A DNA stretch of 64,000 nt from an uncultured Rhodospirillales bacterium (GTDB lineage Bacteria > Pseudomonadota > Alphaproteobacteria > Azospirillales > Azospirillaceae). A program made the position numbers and the translations under genes. The DNA lies in NCBI GenBank assembly GCA_903927615.1, contig CAIYNU010000094.1, positions 1-64,000 on the forward strand, read 5' to 3'. Positions 44,008 to 53,182 of the stretch are shown here, one piece after another (position 1 is the first letter of the stretch; every line of letters begins with the position of its first letter). The notes under the pieces were generated by a model that searched no databases, was not told where the DNA came from, and saw only the letters and a program-made list of their open reading frames with translations.

Positions 44008-45276
44008 GTGCCCGATTTTCCCATTCTCGACGGCAAACGCATCCTGCTGGTGATTGCGGGCGGCATCGCCGCCTACAAAAGTCTGGAGCTGATCCGGAGG
44101 CTGCGCGAACAGGGCTGCGGCGTGCGGTGCGTCCTCAGCGAGGGCGGCGCCCGATTCGTGACACCGCTGACGGTGGCCGCGCTCTCCGAGGACAAGGTTT
44201 ATCACGACCTGTGGTCGCTCACCGACGAATCGGAGATGGGGCATATCCGCCTGTCCCGCGAAGCCGATCTGGTGGTGGTGGCCCCGGCCACCGCCGACCT
44301 GCTGGCCAAGATGGCAACGGGCCTGGCCGACGATCTGGCGTCCACCACGCTGCTGGCCACCGACAAGCCGGTGCTGGTGGCACCCGCCATGAACAGCCTG
44401 ATGTGGGCGCATCCGGCGACTCAGACCAACATCGCGGTCCTGGCCGGACGGGGCGTCCGACGAATCGGCCCCAATGCCGGATCGCTGGCCTGCGGTGAAA
44501 CCGGAACCGGCCGGATGGCCGAACCGGCCGAGATTCTGGCGGCCATCGCCGCCGTTCTCGATCCGCTGGCCCGGGGCGAAGGGCCGGAGCCGCTCCGGGG
44601 CCGCCGGGTCCTGGTTACCAGTGGCCCGACCATCGAGCCGATTGATCCGGTCCGCTACATCACCAACCGGTCGTCCGGGCGACAGGGCCACGCCATAGCC
44701 CGGGGCCTGGCCAGACTGGGTGCCCACACCATCCTGGTCACGGGTCCCACCGCCGAGCCTGACCCGCCGGGCACCCATGTGATCAGAATCGAGACCGCCG
44801 ATCAAATGCTGGCCGCGTGCCAGGCCTCGCTCCCGGTGGATGTGGCGGTGTGCGCCGCCGCCGTCGCCGACTGGCGGGTCCGTAACGTGGCCGGTCAGAA
44901 GCTTAAAAAGGATCAGGGCGAAATGCCGATCCTGGAACTGGTGGAAAATCCGGACATCCTGGCCACCCTATCCAAGGCCGGTCCGCACCGGCCGGGGTTG
45001 GTGGTGGGCTTCGCGGCCGAAACCCAGCGGGTGCTCGAACATGCCCAGGCCAAGTTGGCGCGCAAGGCCTGCGACTGGATCGTCGCCAACAATGTCGGCC
45101 CGGGGACCGGCACCTTCGGGGGCGAACGCAACACCGTCCACCTGCTGCGCGCCACCGCCGAGGGCGGGCTGGCTTCGGTGGAAGACTGGCCATTGCTCAG
45201 CAAGGTTTCGGTAGGCGAGCGGCTGGCCACCGCCATCGCCGATCATGTCGCCGGAACCCCACGGGCGGTATCATGA
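44008..45276 (+). CDS. coaBC: CoaBC, phosphopantothenoylcysteine synthetase/decarboxylase
   Basis: 422 residues from the GTG at 44008 (AAAAGG at 7 bases). Bifunctional CoA-synthesis protein. The N-terminal flavoprotein decarboxylase domain (about 1-190) has [24 protein letters not shown] and the cysteine flap [14 protein letters not shown]. The C-terminal ligase domain (about 200-420) has [29 protein letters not shown] and [13 protein letters not shown]. The stop overlaps the dut start (ATGA). CoaE is encoded elsewhere in the window (55717-56358). Confidence 0.95.
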   Translation: MPDFPILDGKRILLVIAGGIAAYKSLELIRRLREQGCGVRCVLSEGGARFVTPLTVAALSEDKVYHDLWSLTDESEMGHIRLSREADLVVVAPATADLLAKMATGLADDLASTTLLATDKPVLVAPAMNSLMWAHPATQTNIAVLAGRGVRRIGPNAGSLACGETGTGRMAEPAEILAAIAAVLDPLARGEGPEPLRGRRVLVTSGPTIEPIDPVRYITNRSSGRQGHAIARGLARLGAHTILVTGPTAEPDPPGTHVIRIETADQMLAACQASLPVDVAVCAAAVADWRVRNVAGQKLKKDQGEMPILELVENPDILATLSKAGPHRPGLVVGFAAETQRVLEHAQAKLARKACDWIVANNVGPGTGTFGGERNTVHLLRATAEGGLASVEDWPLLSKVSVGERLATAIADHVAGTPRAVS

Positions 45277-45755
45277 CCGGAACCGCCCCGCTGATGGTGC
45301 CGATGACCCGGTTGGACCATGGCCGCGGCCTGCCCTTGCCGACCTATGCGACACCGGGCGCGGCCGGACTGGACCTGATGGCGGCGGTTGCCGCGGATGC
45401 GCCGGTCACCTTGCCGCCGGGGGGGCGGGCTTTGGTCCCGACCGGTATCGCCCTGGCCCTGCCCATCGGTTTCGAGGCGCAGATCCGGCCGCGCTCCGGG
45501 CTGGCGCTCCGCCACGGCGTCACCGTGCTCAACACGCCCGGCACCATCGATTCCGACTATCGGGGCGAGATTGGCGTCATCCTGATCAATCTTTCCGATC
45601 AGCCGTTCGTCATCGAACGCGGTCAGCGTGTCGCTCAACTGGTCGTCTCACCGGTCGTCCATGCTGCCTGGAGCGAGACCAACCACCTTCCCACCAGCGC
45701 GCGCGGAACCGGTGGTTTCGGATCCACCGGCGGCCACAGCCAGGACTCCCCCTAA
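45273..45755 (+). CDS. dut: dUTP diphosphatase
   Basis: 160 residues. Trimeric enzyme that removes dUTP. Motifs include [13 protein letters not shown] (motif I), [12 protein letters not shown] (motif II), [24 protein letters not shown] (motif III), and the glycine-rich C-terminal arm [12 protein letters not shown] (motif V). It overlaps coaBC by 4 bases and the next gene by 1 (TAATG). The coaBC-dut neighbour pair is common in Proteobacteria. Confidence 0.95.
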   Translation: MTGTAPLMVPMTRLDHGRGLPLPTYATPGAAGLDLMAAVAADAPVTLPPGGRALVPTGIALALPIGFEAQIRPRSGLALRHGVTVLNTPGTIDSDYRGEIGVILINLSDQPFVIERGQRVAQLVVSPVVHAAWSETNHLPTSARGTGGFGSTGGHSQDSP

Positions 45756-46210
45756 TGTTCCGGATTTCCAAGAAACTGATGTTCGCCATCGAGGCGGTCC
45801 TCGACATTGCCTATAATGCCGGGACCGAGCCGGTCCATAGTGGTGAAATCACGCGTCGCCAGGGCATTCCCAAACGTTATCTGGAACAGGTCCTGCAACA
45901 ATTGGTGCGCGACGGCATCCTGGCCGGGGTGCGCGGTCCGCGTGGCGGTTACCGACTGGCGCGGGAACGCCGGCGGATTACGGTGGGCGAAATCGTGCGC
46001 GTGGTCCGGTCCATGGAAAGCGCCGCCGACGCCATGGAAGACCCGGCCGGTTCGGTGCTCGGTCATCAGGTGGTGCGACCGCTCTGGCTCGAGTTGCAGG
46101 ATGATTGCATGAGCCGACTCGACAACACCTCCATTGAGGACTTGTGCCTGCGGGCGCGGAAAGCCGGCGTGCCGACCGAGACCGGCGACCGCATCGATTT
46201 TAGCATTTGA
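45755..46210 (+). CDS. Rrf2-family transcriptional regulator lacking iron-sulfur cysteines
   Basis: 151 residues from the ATG at 45755, overlapping the dut stop by one base. Winged HTH of Rrf2 type: LMFAIEAVLDIAYNAG, ITRRQGIPKRYLEQVLQQLVRDGILAGVRGPRGGYRLARERRRITVGEIVRVV. IscR and NsrR have three Cys near residues 90-110; here none are present there, only one Cys late in the protein (DDCMSRL). So it resembles the CymR type, which in Bacillus works with CysK on cysteine genes. A palindrome at 46270-46290 precedes cysK, the next gene. Confidence 0.85.
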   Translation: MFRISKKLMFAIEAVLDIAYNAGTEPVHSGEITRRQGIPKRYLEQVLQQLVRDGILAGVRGPRGGYRLARERRRITVGEIVRVVRSMESAADAMEDPAGSVLGHQVVRPLWLELQDDCMSRLDNTSIEDLCLRARKAGVPTETGDRIDFSI

Positions 46211-46269
46211 CGGTCATTAACGTTTGACGGCGGGCGGGCGGCGCTTTAATTACATGCCATCCTGTATTT

Positions 46270-46290
46270 TTGCCGTGTCACTTTCGGCAA
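46270..46290. promoter_or_regulatory. Palindrome in the cysK leader, candidate Rrf2 operator
   Basis: TTGCCG (46270-46275) and CGGCAA (46285-46290) face each other across 9 bases, 26 bases before the cysK start. Position between an Rrf2 regulator gene and cysK suggests a binding site. The binding specificity is not known. Confidence 0.4.
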
Positions 46291-46315
46291 TTTAACAGTA
46301 ATACGGAGGAAAATC

Positions 46316-47278
46316 ATGACGGCGTCGGCACCCGAATTTCGTGGTAAGATTTACAACTCCATCACCGAGACCATCGGTGCCACCCCGTTGGTCCGACTGC
46401 CGCGGCTTGCCAAGGAACTGGGCAGTGCCGCCGATGTCGTCGGCAAGCTGGAGTTCTTCAATCCCCTGGCTTCGGTCAAGGACCGAATCGGCCTCGCCAT
46501 GATCGAGGCTGCCGAGCGCGAGGGCAAAATCGGCCCCGGCACGACGTTGATCGAACCGACCTCGGGCAACACCGGCATTGCGCTGGCCTTCGTCGCCGCG
46601 GCCAAGGGCTATCGGTTGATTCTGACCATGCCCGAAAGCATGTCGGTGGAACGACGCAAGATGCTGAAGCTGCTGGGCGCGGAACTGGAACTGACCCCCC
46701 CTGCCGAGGGCATGAAGGGCGCAATTCGCCGCGCCGAGGAATTGCTGGCCAAACTTCCCAACGCCTTCATGCCCCAGCAGTTCAAGAATCCCGCCAACCC
46801 CGAGATTCACCGCCGCACCACCGCCGAGGAAATCTGGAACGACACCGCCGGCGAGGTCGACATCCTAATCAGTGGCGTCGGTACCGGCGGCACCCTGACC
46901 GGCGTCGCGGAAGTGATCAAAGCCCGCAAACCGACCTTCCGCGCCATTGCGGTCGAACCGGAAGACAGCCCCGTCCTGTCCGGCGGTCTGCCCGGTCCTC
47001 ACAAGATCCAGGGCATCGGGGCCGGTTTCGTCCCCGACATCCTGAACACCAAACTGATTGACGAAGTGGTGCGCATCTCCAACGAGCGCGCCTTCGCCAC
47101 CGCCCGCAAGGCGGCCAGGATCGAAGGATTGCCGATCGGCATCTCATCGGGTGCCGCGTTGGCCGCCGCCTTCGAAGTCGGCGCCCGTCCCGAGAATGCC
47201 GGCAAGCTGATCGTCGCTATTCTGCCGTCGTTCGCGGAACGTTATCTATCCACTGCCCTGTTCGAGGGGCTGGAATAG
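46316..47278 (+). CDS. cysK: Cysteine synthase A
   Basis: 320 residues; ACGGAGG upstream. It makes cysteine from O-acetylserine and sulfide. The PLP lysine is K55 in [32 protein letters not shown] binds substrate; [15 protein letters not shown] binds the cofactor phosphate. SSGAALAAA and the C-terminus [22 protein letters not shown] are standard. It follows the Rrf2-type gene with a 105-base leader containing a palindrome. It ends a coaBC-dut-rrf2-cysK run. Confidence 0.96.
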   Translation: MTASAPEFRGKIYNSITETIGATPLVRLPRLAKELGSAADVVGKLEFFNPLASVKDRIGLAMIEAAEREGKIGPGTTLIEPTSGNTGIALAFVAAAKGYRLILTMPESMSVERRKMLKLLGAELELTPPAEGMKGAIRRAEELLAKLPNAFMPQQFKNPANPEIHRRTTAEEIWNDTAGEVDILISGVGTGGTLTGVAEVIKARKPTFRAIAVEPEDSPVLSGGLPGPHKIQGIGAGFVPDILNTKLIDEVVRISNERAFATARKAARIEGLPIGISSGAALAAAFEVGARPENAGKLIVAILPSFAERYLSTALFEGLE

Positions 47279-47389
47279 GCGCCGCGGCCCCTGACCGGCC
47301 ATCGGGTTCAAGGACCGGAACCGACGACACCCCCCCCGATCGGCTGCCCGGTCGGGGTTTGCCGCCGCGTCCGACCTTGAACAATCCGA

Positions 47390-47437
47390 CAACGGCGAAT
47401 AATCTCAACGGTGAATAATCTCAACGGCGAATAATCT
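47390..47437. repeat. Three tandem 16-base repeats upstream of rne
   Basis: The unit caacggcgaataatct occurs at 47390-47405, 47406-47421 (one change, c to t) and 47422-47437. It is AT-rich against its surroundings. They lie about 350 bases before the rne start and 110 after the cysK stop. A regulator-binding array or a replication slippage product are both possible. Confidence 0.8.
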
Positions 47438-47536
47438 CATTGTGGAAGGCTGCGCCTGGGATTATCCTGTCCTCCGCGACAAACCGCGCCCGTCCCTGTC
47501 TTGGGCGGCAGTGGACGGCGTCGCGTCCTTAAAACC

Positions 47537-47570
47537 ATGCGGTTTGGCACCTTGCCTTCGGCCGCATTTT
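47537..47570 (+). other. Hairpin with T-run in the rne leader
   Basis: ATGCGG (47537-47542) and CCGCAT (47562-47567) flank a 19-base loop, with four T at 47567-47570. It could be a weak terminator after cysK or a leader structure of rne. Confidence 0.35.
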
Positions 47571-47791
47571 GGGGCGTGACGCTTCGGGATCAGGCGGTTG
47601 AACAGGAGAAACCTCGAAGCAGGCCACGGCCGCAAGGCTGTGACCCGGGTGTTGTAAATCGACCCGTTCTGGCTGCTTAACCAGCGCCGTTGGAGAGGTC
47701 GGACCAACTCCCGAGGCTTCGCTCAACAGGTGGACGCGCCACTCCCTCGTTGGTCGCACGAGCGGGCCGGGCGGCGTCTTGAGGATCATTG

Positions 47792-50700
47792 ATGGCCAAG
47801 CGCATGCTTGTGGATGCCACACAACCCGAGGAGACTCGAGTTGTTGTGGTCAGTGGCAACAGACTCGAAGAGCTTGACTTCGAGATCGCGAGCCGAAAAC
47901 AACTTAAAGGCAATATCTACCTGGCCAAGGTGACGCGCGTCGAGCCGTCCCTCCAGGCGGCCTTCGTGGAATACGGCGGCAATCGGCATGGCTTTCTCGC
48001 CTTTTCGGAAATCCATCCGGACTACTACCGCATTCCCGTCGCCGATCGCGAAGCCTTACTGGCGGAAGAGCGGCGCCTCGCGGAGTTGGCCGACGAAGCG
48101 GATGACGAGGCGCCACCGCCGCGCCGGGTCACGGCGGGCAACCGGCGTCAGGCTGGAAAAGCCATCGCCGGCGACGACTCCGAGTCCGCCGAGGTCGCAC
48201 CGGCCGAGGACCCGATTGGTCACAGCGCGGAAAGCGGCGCTTTGGGCCAGGCCTCGACGGGCGGCGAACCGCCCGACCACCAGACCCCAATCGACCAAGC
48301 TCCGACTCAGGACGACCCGGCCCACGACAACCCGGCAGCCGGTTTCGGGGACGGGGAGAACGCCGCCCCCCGGACGGTTGCGGTTCCGGCGGCGTTTGCC
48401 GGAGAAACACTGTCCGACGAGGTTCCCGCGGGCGGCATCGAACACAGCCTGGCTTTCGAGGATGGCGCTCTGCCCGAAGCCGGCGAGATCGTGGCGCCAG
48501 ACCGGTTCTACCCTCACGGTCACGAGGCCGAGGCCGCACCAGGCGCCGGTGATGTTGGTGACGCCGCAGACGCCGCGGAAGCGGTCAATCTCGACGTGAT
48601 CGGGGGCGACGAGGTCGAGGAGATGGTGCGCCGTCGTCCCCGGCCGTTGCGCAGCTACAAGATTCAAGAGGTCATCAAGCGTCGGCAGATTCTTCTGGTG
48701 CAGGTCACCAAAGAGGAACGCGGAACCAAGGGCGCGGCACTTACCACCTATCTGTCGCTGCCCGGCCGATATTGTGTGCTGATGCCCAACACCGGCCGCG
48801 GCGGTGGCGTCAGCCGAAAAATCACCAATCCCCAGGACCGCAAGCGTCTCAAGGAGATGTTGAGCGATCTGGACGTGCCCCAGGGCATGGCGGTCATTTT
48901 ACGGACCGCCGGGTTGGAGCGCAGCAAGGCTGAAATCAAGCGCGACCTGGAGTATTTGCTGCGCCTGTGGGACAGCATTCGGGAACAGACCCTTCAGTCC
49001 ACCGCGCCCGAACTGATCTACGAAGAAGCCAACCTGATCAAACGGTCCATCCGCGATCTTTATGCCAATGACATCGACGAGGTGCTGGTCGAAGGCGACG
49101 AAGGCTATCGGCTGGCCAAAGACTTCATGCGGATGCTGGTTCCCAGCCATATCAAACGGGTCCAGCAGTATCGGGACGAGACCATTCCGCTGTTCTTTCG
49201 CTATCAGGTAGAAACCCAGATCGACGCCATTCATGGGCCGATTGTACAGCTCAAGTCGGGGGGCTACATCGTCATCAACCCGACCGAGGCGCTGGTTGCC
49301 ATCGACGTCAATTCTGGACGCTCGACCCGGGAGCGGAACATCGAGGAAACGGCGTTCAAGACCAATCTCGAGGCATCGGATGAAATCGCTCGCCAGCTCC
49401 GGTTGCGTGACCTTGCCGGACTGATTGTCATCGACTATATCGATATGGAAGACAATCGGAATAATCTGGCAGTGGAGCGCCGCCTGAAGGAGGCGATGAA
49501 AACCGACCGGGCCCGCATCCAGTTGGGCCGCATTTCGCCGTTCGGATTATTGGAACTGTCGCGTCAGCGGATGCGGCCAAGCCTGCTCGAAACCAATTTC
49601 GAGCGGTGCCCGCACTGCTCGGGCGCCGGCGTCATTCGCTCCATCGAGTCGGCGGCCCTCCATACCCTGCGCGCCGTCGAAGAAGAGGGCATCCGCCGCC
49701 GTTCCGCCGAGATTACGGTGGCCGTGACCCCGACGGTCGCGCTGTATATTCTCAACTATAAGCGCGTCGAACTGGCCCACATCGAGCAGCGTTACGCAAT
49801 GCGGGTGGCGGTGCTCTCCGATGAAAGCCTGATCATTCCGGAACTGCGCGTCGAGCGTGTCCGGGTTAAGGGGCCTGGCGAGGAATTGGTCGGCGCGATT
49901 ACCACCGAGAAGGTCTTCGCCGAAGCCGAACGCCTGGTTGACGCCGACGTGGAGGACGAGGAAGACGAAGAGGCCGGCGGCCCGTTCGAGGCCGGTACAA
50001 CGGTCACGGCCCCCCGGGCGGCTGAGAGCCGCAGTGAAGACGGCGGCGACGAGGGCCGCGAGCGACGGGGCGGCCGACGCGGCCGACGCGGCCGGCGGCG
50101 CCCCGGATCGGGAGATCAACGCCCGGTCGAGACGACCGCGGCACCAGTGTCAACCCCGGACGTGGTCGAGACGTCGGGTCCTGCCGGCGAGGGTGACGAG
50201 GTGGCCTCGGGAGAGACCATCACCGCCGGAGTCGAGATCGGCAGCGACGGTCAACAGCGCAAGCGGCGCCGCGGCAAGCGAGGTGGACGACGCCGTGGCC
50301 GTGGTCGCGAGGGCGGCGTCGGTGAGGGCGGCGCGGTTTCGGAGGCCGAGACCGGGGAGATGGAAGCCGGCACCAGTGACGACGGCGACGCCGATCTGGG
50401 TCCGGAGACCGAGACCAACCACGAGAGGCAGACCGACGGCACGGACAGGGCGATCACCCGTGACCACGCCCCGAATCTCGTGACCTTGGCCCCTGCGGCG
50501 TCCCAACCCATGGACAGTCTGCCCGTGGTGGAGGATTTCGACTGGTTGCTGGACGATGACCGGCCGATTGCCGCAACGCTTCCGGCCGAAACCGCCGGTG
50601 CCGAACCAGGACTGGAGCCCGGGCAAGCCGGAACCGGGGAAACCGTGGCCGCTCAAGCCCTGGCTCCTGAAGGGGAACCGACGACAGAAAATTTCCCGGT

Positions 50701-51343
50701 CGCGGCAGAAACCGGCGCAGCCGATGTGGCCGGTCCGCGTCGTCGCAGCCGACGCCGGGGGGCCGGCGAAGGCGAGGTCGAGGCGGCCGTGGTTCGACGG
50801 ACCCGCCGACGGGTCAAGATGGCACCCGACGGCGAAGAAGCCCAGATCGAGGTGGCTGCGGAGGTTGCTCCGGGGGCCGCGGCGGAAATCATGCAAACAC
50901 CGCCTCCCGAGGCCGATGCCCCCGCCGCCGCCCTGGCAGAGCCGACGCAAGAGGTCGTTCATGAGGCCCCCGGTCACGGTAACGCCGTTCGGGAGCCCGT
51001 TGACGGCACCGTTGCTGACGGCACCGTCGCGGAGGACGACACCGTAGCGGTAGCGCCCACCGAGCGACCCGACGAGGCACCGGCACCGATGGCGGAGATC
51101 GTGACCGACGCGCCGCTGCCGGCACCCAGCCGGGACGCGGTCGCCGACGCCACCACCCCTCCGCCCCCCCCCTGCGCTTCCTCCGACGCCACCGTCACCA
51201 CCGCGCCGAGGCTGGTGGAACAAGGGGTAAGCTTTACGGGTATCGGGAGAGACCCCACCATACCTTTTTGTTTTACAGAACGGTCTGGCCGCCTGGTGCC
51301 GGACCGTTCTGTTTCAAAGCCGCGTTCGCCTCAGGTTTACTAA
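47792..51343 (+). CDS. rne: Ribonuclease E, reading frame probably shifted near the end
   Basis: 1183 residues as read from the ATG at 47792 (GAGG 7 bases before). Main mRNA-decay and rRNA-processing endonuclease. An S1 domain starts at about residue 37 (KGNIYLAKVTRVEPSLQAAFVEYGG) and is split by an acidic insert of about 180 residues; the DNase I-like catalytic part has AIDVNSGRSTRERNIEETAF and LIVIDYIDM. The zinc-link CPHCSG follows, then a long acidic/Arg-rich tail with RRGRRGRRR blocks. At the 9-C run (51164-51172) the frame appears shifted: one base fewer leads to PRRGWWNKG and a stop at 51228-51230, the usual RNase E end. As read, the last 56 codons pass through a terminator hairpin. 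Confidence 0.93.
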   Translation: MAKRMLVDATQPEETRVVVVSGNRLEELDFEIASRKQLKGNIYLAKVTRVEPSLQAAFVEYGGNRHGFLAFSEIHPDYYRIPVADREALLAEERRLAELADEADDEAPPPRRVTAGNRRQAGKAIAGDDSESAEVAPAEDPIGHSAESGALGQASTGGEPPDHQTPIDQAPTQDDPAHDNPAAGFGDGENAAPRTVAVPAAFAGETLSDEVPAGGIEHSLAFEDGALPEAGEIVAPDRFYPHGHEAEAAPGAGDVGDAADAAEAVNLDVIGGDEVEEMVRRRPRPLRSYKIQEVIKRRQILLVQVTKEERGTKGAALTTYLSLPGRYCVLMPNTGRGGGVSRKITNPQDRKRLKEMLSDLDVPQGMAVILRTAGLERSKAEIKRDLEYLLRLWDSIREQTLQSTAPELIYEEANLIKRSIRDLYANDIDEVLVEGDEGYRLAKDFMRMLVPSHIKRVQQYRDETIPLFFRYQVETQIDAIHGPIVQLKSGGYIVINPTEALVAIDVNSGRSTRERNIEETAFKTNLEASDEIARQLRLRDLAGLIVIDYIDMEDNRNNLAVERRLKEAMKTDRARIQLGRISPFGLLELSRQRMRPSLLETNFERCPHCSGAGVIRSIESAALHTLRAVEEEGIRRRSAEITVAVTPTVALYILNYKRVELAHIEQRYAMRVAVLSDESLIIPELRVERVRVKGPGEELVGAITTEKVFAEAERLVDADVEDEEDEEAGGPFEAGTTVTAPRAAESRSEDGGDEGRERRGGRRGRRGRRRPGSGDQRPVETTAAPVSTPDVVETSGPAGEGDEVASGETITAGVEIGSDGQQRKRRRGKRGGRRRGRGREGGVGEGGAVSEAETGEMEAGTSDDGDADLGPETETNHERQTDGTDRAITRDHAPNLVTLAPAASQPMDSLPVVEDFDWLLDDDRPIAATLPAETAGAEPGLEPGQAGTGETVAAQALAPEGEPTTENFPVAAETGAADVAGPRRRSRRRGAGEGEVEAAVVRRTRRRVKMAPDGEEAQIEVAAEVAPGAAAEIMQTPPPEADAPAAALAEPTQEVVHEAPGHGNAVREPVDGTVADGTVAEDDTVAVAPTERPDEAPAPMAEIVTDAPLPAPSRDAVADATTPPPPPCASSDATVTTAPRLVEQGVSFTGIGRDPTIPFCFTERSGRLVPDRSVSKPRSPQVY
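51275..51314 (+). terminator. Rho-independent terminator after rne
   Basis: An 11-base perfect stem (ACAGAACGGTC at 51275-51285, GACCGTTCTGT at 51302-51312) is followed by GTTT. It lies 45 bases after the proposed true rne stop at 51230 but inside the frame as read, which supports the frameshift reading. Confidence 0.65.
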
Positions 51344-52905
51344 GGTTTGGTGGTGAGCAAGGCATAGGCTGCGGCGGCCAGGGGGTTTTCTCCGGTGGTG
51401 ACGCCACGGGTGCCATGGCCCAGCAAGGCCATGCGGAATGCCGAGAGGAACTCCCGTTCGGTCATGTTCGCCGGCAACTCGGTCGACGTGAGAGGATGGG
51501 GCGCCGCGACGGCCAGGACCATCTCGTCCCCAAAGGGGGGCGAGATGGCAAGTTTGGCCTGGCCATCGCTGCCGTCGCCCAAGGTCAGCCGGGTTCTTGG
51601 CGGCAGGGGCCGGCCACCCGACAGGGTCGGTGTGTACAGGAACGCGGCGTCGCCGCCGGCGTCCAGATAGACCACGTAAAGATAGGCCGGAGTCGACGGC
51701 GTGGTCACGTCAAGCACCAATGGCGCATCGTTCGCCAGCACCGGCCGCGCCGCCGACGACCGCACATGGACGGCCAGTCCGTCGGCATGCCCCAGCGCCG
51801 GCGCAAAGGTTCCCCGCACCTCACACTGAGGCCACGGCATCACCGCAACATCGACCGCGACCTCGACGCCCGCCTTGCGGAAGCGCCTTGCCAGGCGATC
51901 CCGATCGTCGGCGGTGCCAACCACGCCCCGCACCGCCACCTTGTTGTCGGCGGTACGCTCGACTCCCAATACCGAACACGGAACATCCACCAAGAGCGCC
52001 TTGACCGCGGACACATCAACCGACGGCGCCGGGGTTGGCCCGGGCGTTGGGGCGGGCGCGGGTTTCGGCGCGGGCGCGGGCGTTGGGGCCGGTCCCGGCG
52101 GCGGCGCGCTGCCCGGCAACTGCATAACGAAGGCCCCATGGGTCCGCACCCGAAAGCTGTCGTAGTCGACCCAGCCGAAGCCGTGGTCCCCCCACTTTTC
52201 GCTCCAGGAGTTAAATAATTTAAAGGCGCCGCGGCGGTCATCGTAACCGACCACCACCATGGCATGCCCACCGCCGTCGGTATTGACGTCGTCATACACG
52301 GCGTCTCCACGCAACTTTTGGAAACGCGCATTCACCGACATGCCGATCACCACCGGATTGCCGGCGTAGAGTTGGCCCTTCACGTCGTCGACCTTGGCGC
52401 TGTTGACACGCTTCCAATCGGCGATCCGGAAGGGACGGGCGTCTTCGGCCACATCGGGCTCGGGCAGACGCGAGCAGTTCCCGGGGTCATAGGGGAACTC
52501 GGACAGCGGCACCGTGCCGACCCGCTTCATCAGGTCCAGCGCGTCCGAGATCGACGTGCCGACCCGGCAGTTGGCGCCCCGGCTCTTGATTTGATTGTAG
52601 ATGAACGACGGGCTAAACGCCGGCGCGCCGGCTTCGCCACCGCGCCGGCGGTTCTCGTAGTAACCGCGCAGACCGTAGCTGGTGGCCCAGGCCACGCACG
52701 AACTTTGCGCGCCCTGGAACCCAACCGGCGGCATGAAGGCCGAGAGATCGACGGCCGGCGGCAGAAAAGCGCGGTACGTACCAACCGCGGGAAAACTGCG
52801 GTATACTGCCTCCGGCTCGAACACCAGTCCGGTGGCGAACGAATCGTCTTCGTCCGATGACGGTTCGGCACGCGCCGACGACACGGCAAGCCCCAGGATG
52901 ATCAT
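51340..52905 (-). CDS. Papain-like (C1) cysteine peptidase with C-terminal DUF4384-like domain
   Basis: 521 residues from the ATG ending at 52905; the hydrophobic leader (MIILGLAVSSARA) is short, so an unusual codon upstream may be the real start. Active site: Gln67 and Cys70 in GAQSSCVAW, His in DGGGHAMVVVGYDD, Asn in LFNSWSEKWGDHGFGW. This is the full C1 triad with oxyanion Gln. After a Pro/Ala-rich linker (PGPAPTPAPAPKPAPAP) comes a beta-rich domain of about 200 residues similar to DUF4384 that often accompanies caspases and kinases. Likely periplasmic. It diverges from the caspase gene. Confidence 0.8.
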   Translation of the reverse strand: MIILGLAVSSARAEPSSDEDDSFATGLVFEPEAVYRSFPAVGTYRAFLPPAVDLSAFMPPVGFQGAQSSCVAWATSYGLRGYYENRRRGGEAGAPAFSPSFIYNQIKSRGANCRVGTSISDALDLMKRVGTVPLSEFPYDPGNCSRLPEPDVAEDARPFRIADWKRVNSAKVDDVKGQLYAGNPVVIGMSVNARFQKLRGDAVYDDVNTDGGGHAMVVVGYDDRRGAFKLFNSWSEKWGDHGFGWVDYDSFRVRTHGAFVMQLPGSAPPPGPAPTPAPAPKPAPAPTPGPTPAPSVDVSAVKALLVDVPCSVLGVERTADNKVAVRGVVGTADDRDRLARRFRKAGVEVAVDVAVMPWPQCEVRGTFAPALGHADGLAVHVRSSAARPVLANDAPLVLDVTTPSTPAYLYVVYLDAGGDAAFLYTPTLSGGRPLPPRTRLTLGDGSDGQAKLAISPPFGDEMVLAVAAPHPLTSTELPANMTEREFLSAFRMALLGHGTRGVTTGENPLAAAAYALLTTKP

Positions 52906-53064
52906 GACGATCGGCAACAGCCTGACCGAAATGAGTGTGGCCGGAATGAGACCGGCGAGCCTTACGAATGCCCCATCGCAGGTCACCGATCGCGACTGGG
53001 GTCGCGCGCCCGTAGGGACGCGAAGCCATGGACGCGAACGCGCCCGCCCGGCGTTTGAGGGGAA

Positions 53065-53086
53065 CTTTGATGGGGCATCATCAAAG
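53065..53086. promoter_or_regulatory. Palindrome between the divergent peptidase genes
   Basis: CTTTGATG (53065-53072) and CATCAAAG (53079-53086) form an 8-bp inverted repeat around a 6-base loop. A second, overlapping inverted repeat (ATCATC and GATGAT around AAAGCTC) begins in it. Its place in the 277 bases between two divergent starts suggests an operator shared by both genes. Confidence 0.4.
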
Positions 53087-53182
53087 CTCGATGATACGAC
53101 AACGATCGGACGTCGCAGCATGGCTCGAGGTCTCTCCTACGCCATGAATGGCATCAACGTTATACTGCCGGAATCCCTGACG

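Larger units (their letters stand above)
47279..47791. other. Intergenic region / long rne leader
   Basis: About 510 bases. It contains three tandem 16-base repeats (47390-47437) and a hairpin with short T-run at 47537-47570. The rne binding site (GAGG at 47781-47784) is at the end. Frames inside read Arg/Pro-rich and are not credible. RNase E leaders control rne by autoregulation in enterics; a similar role is only inferred here. Confidence 0.5.

Noticed and set aside
47390-47437. CRISPR-like array
   Set aside because: Units are directly adjacent with no spacers and only three copies; simple tandem repeats.
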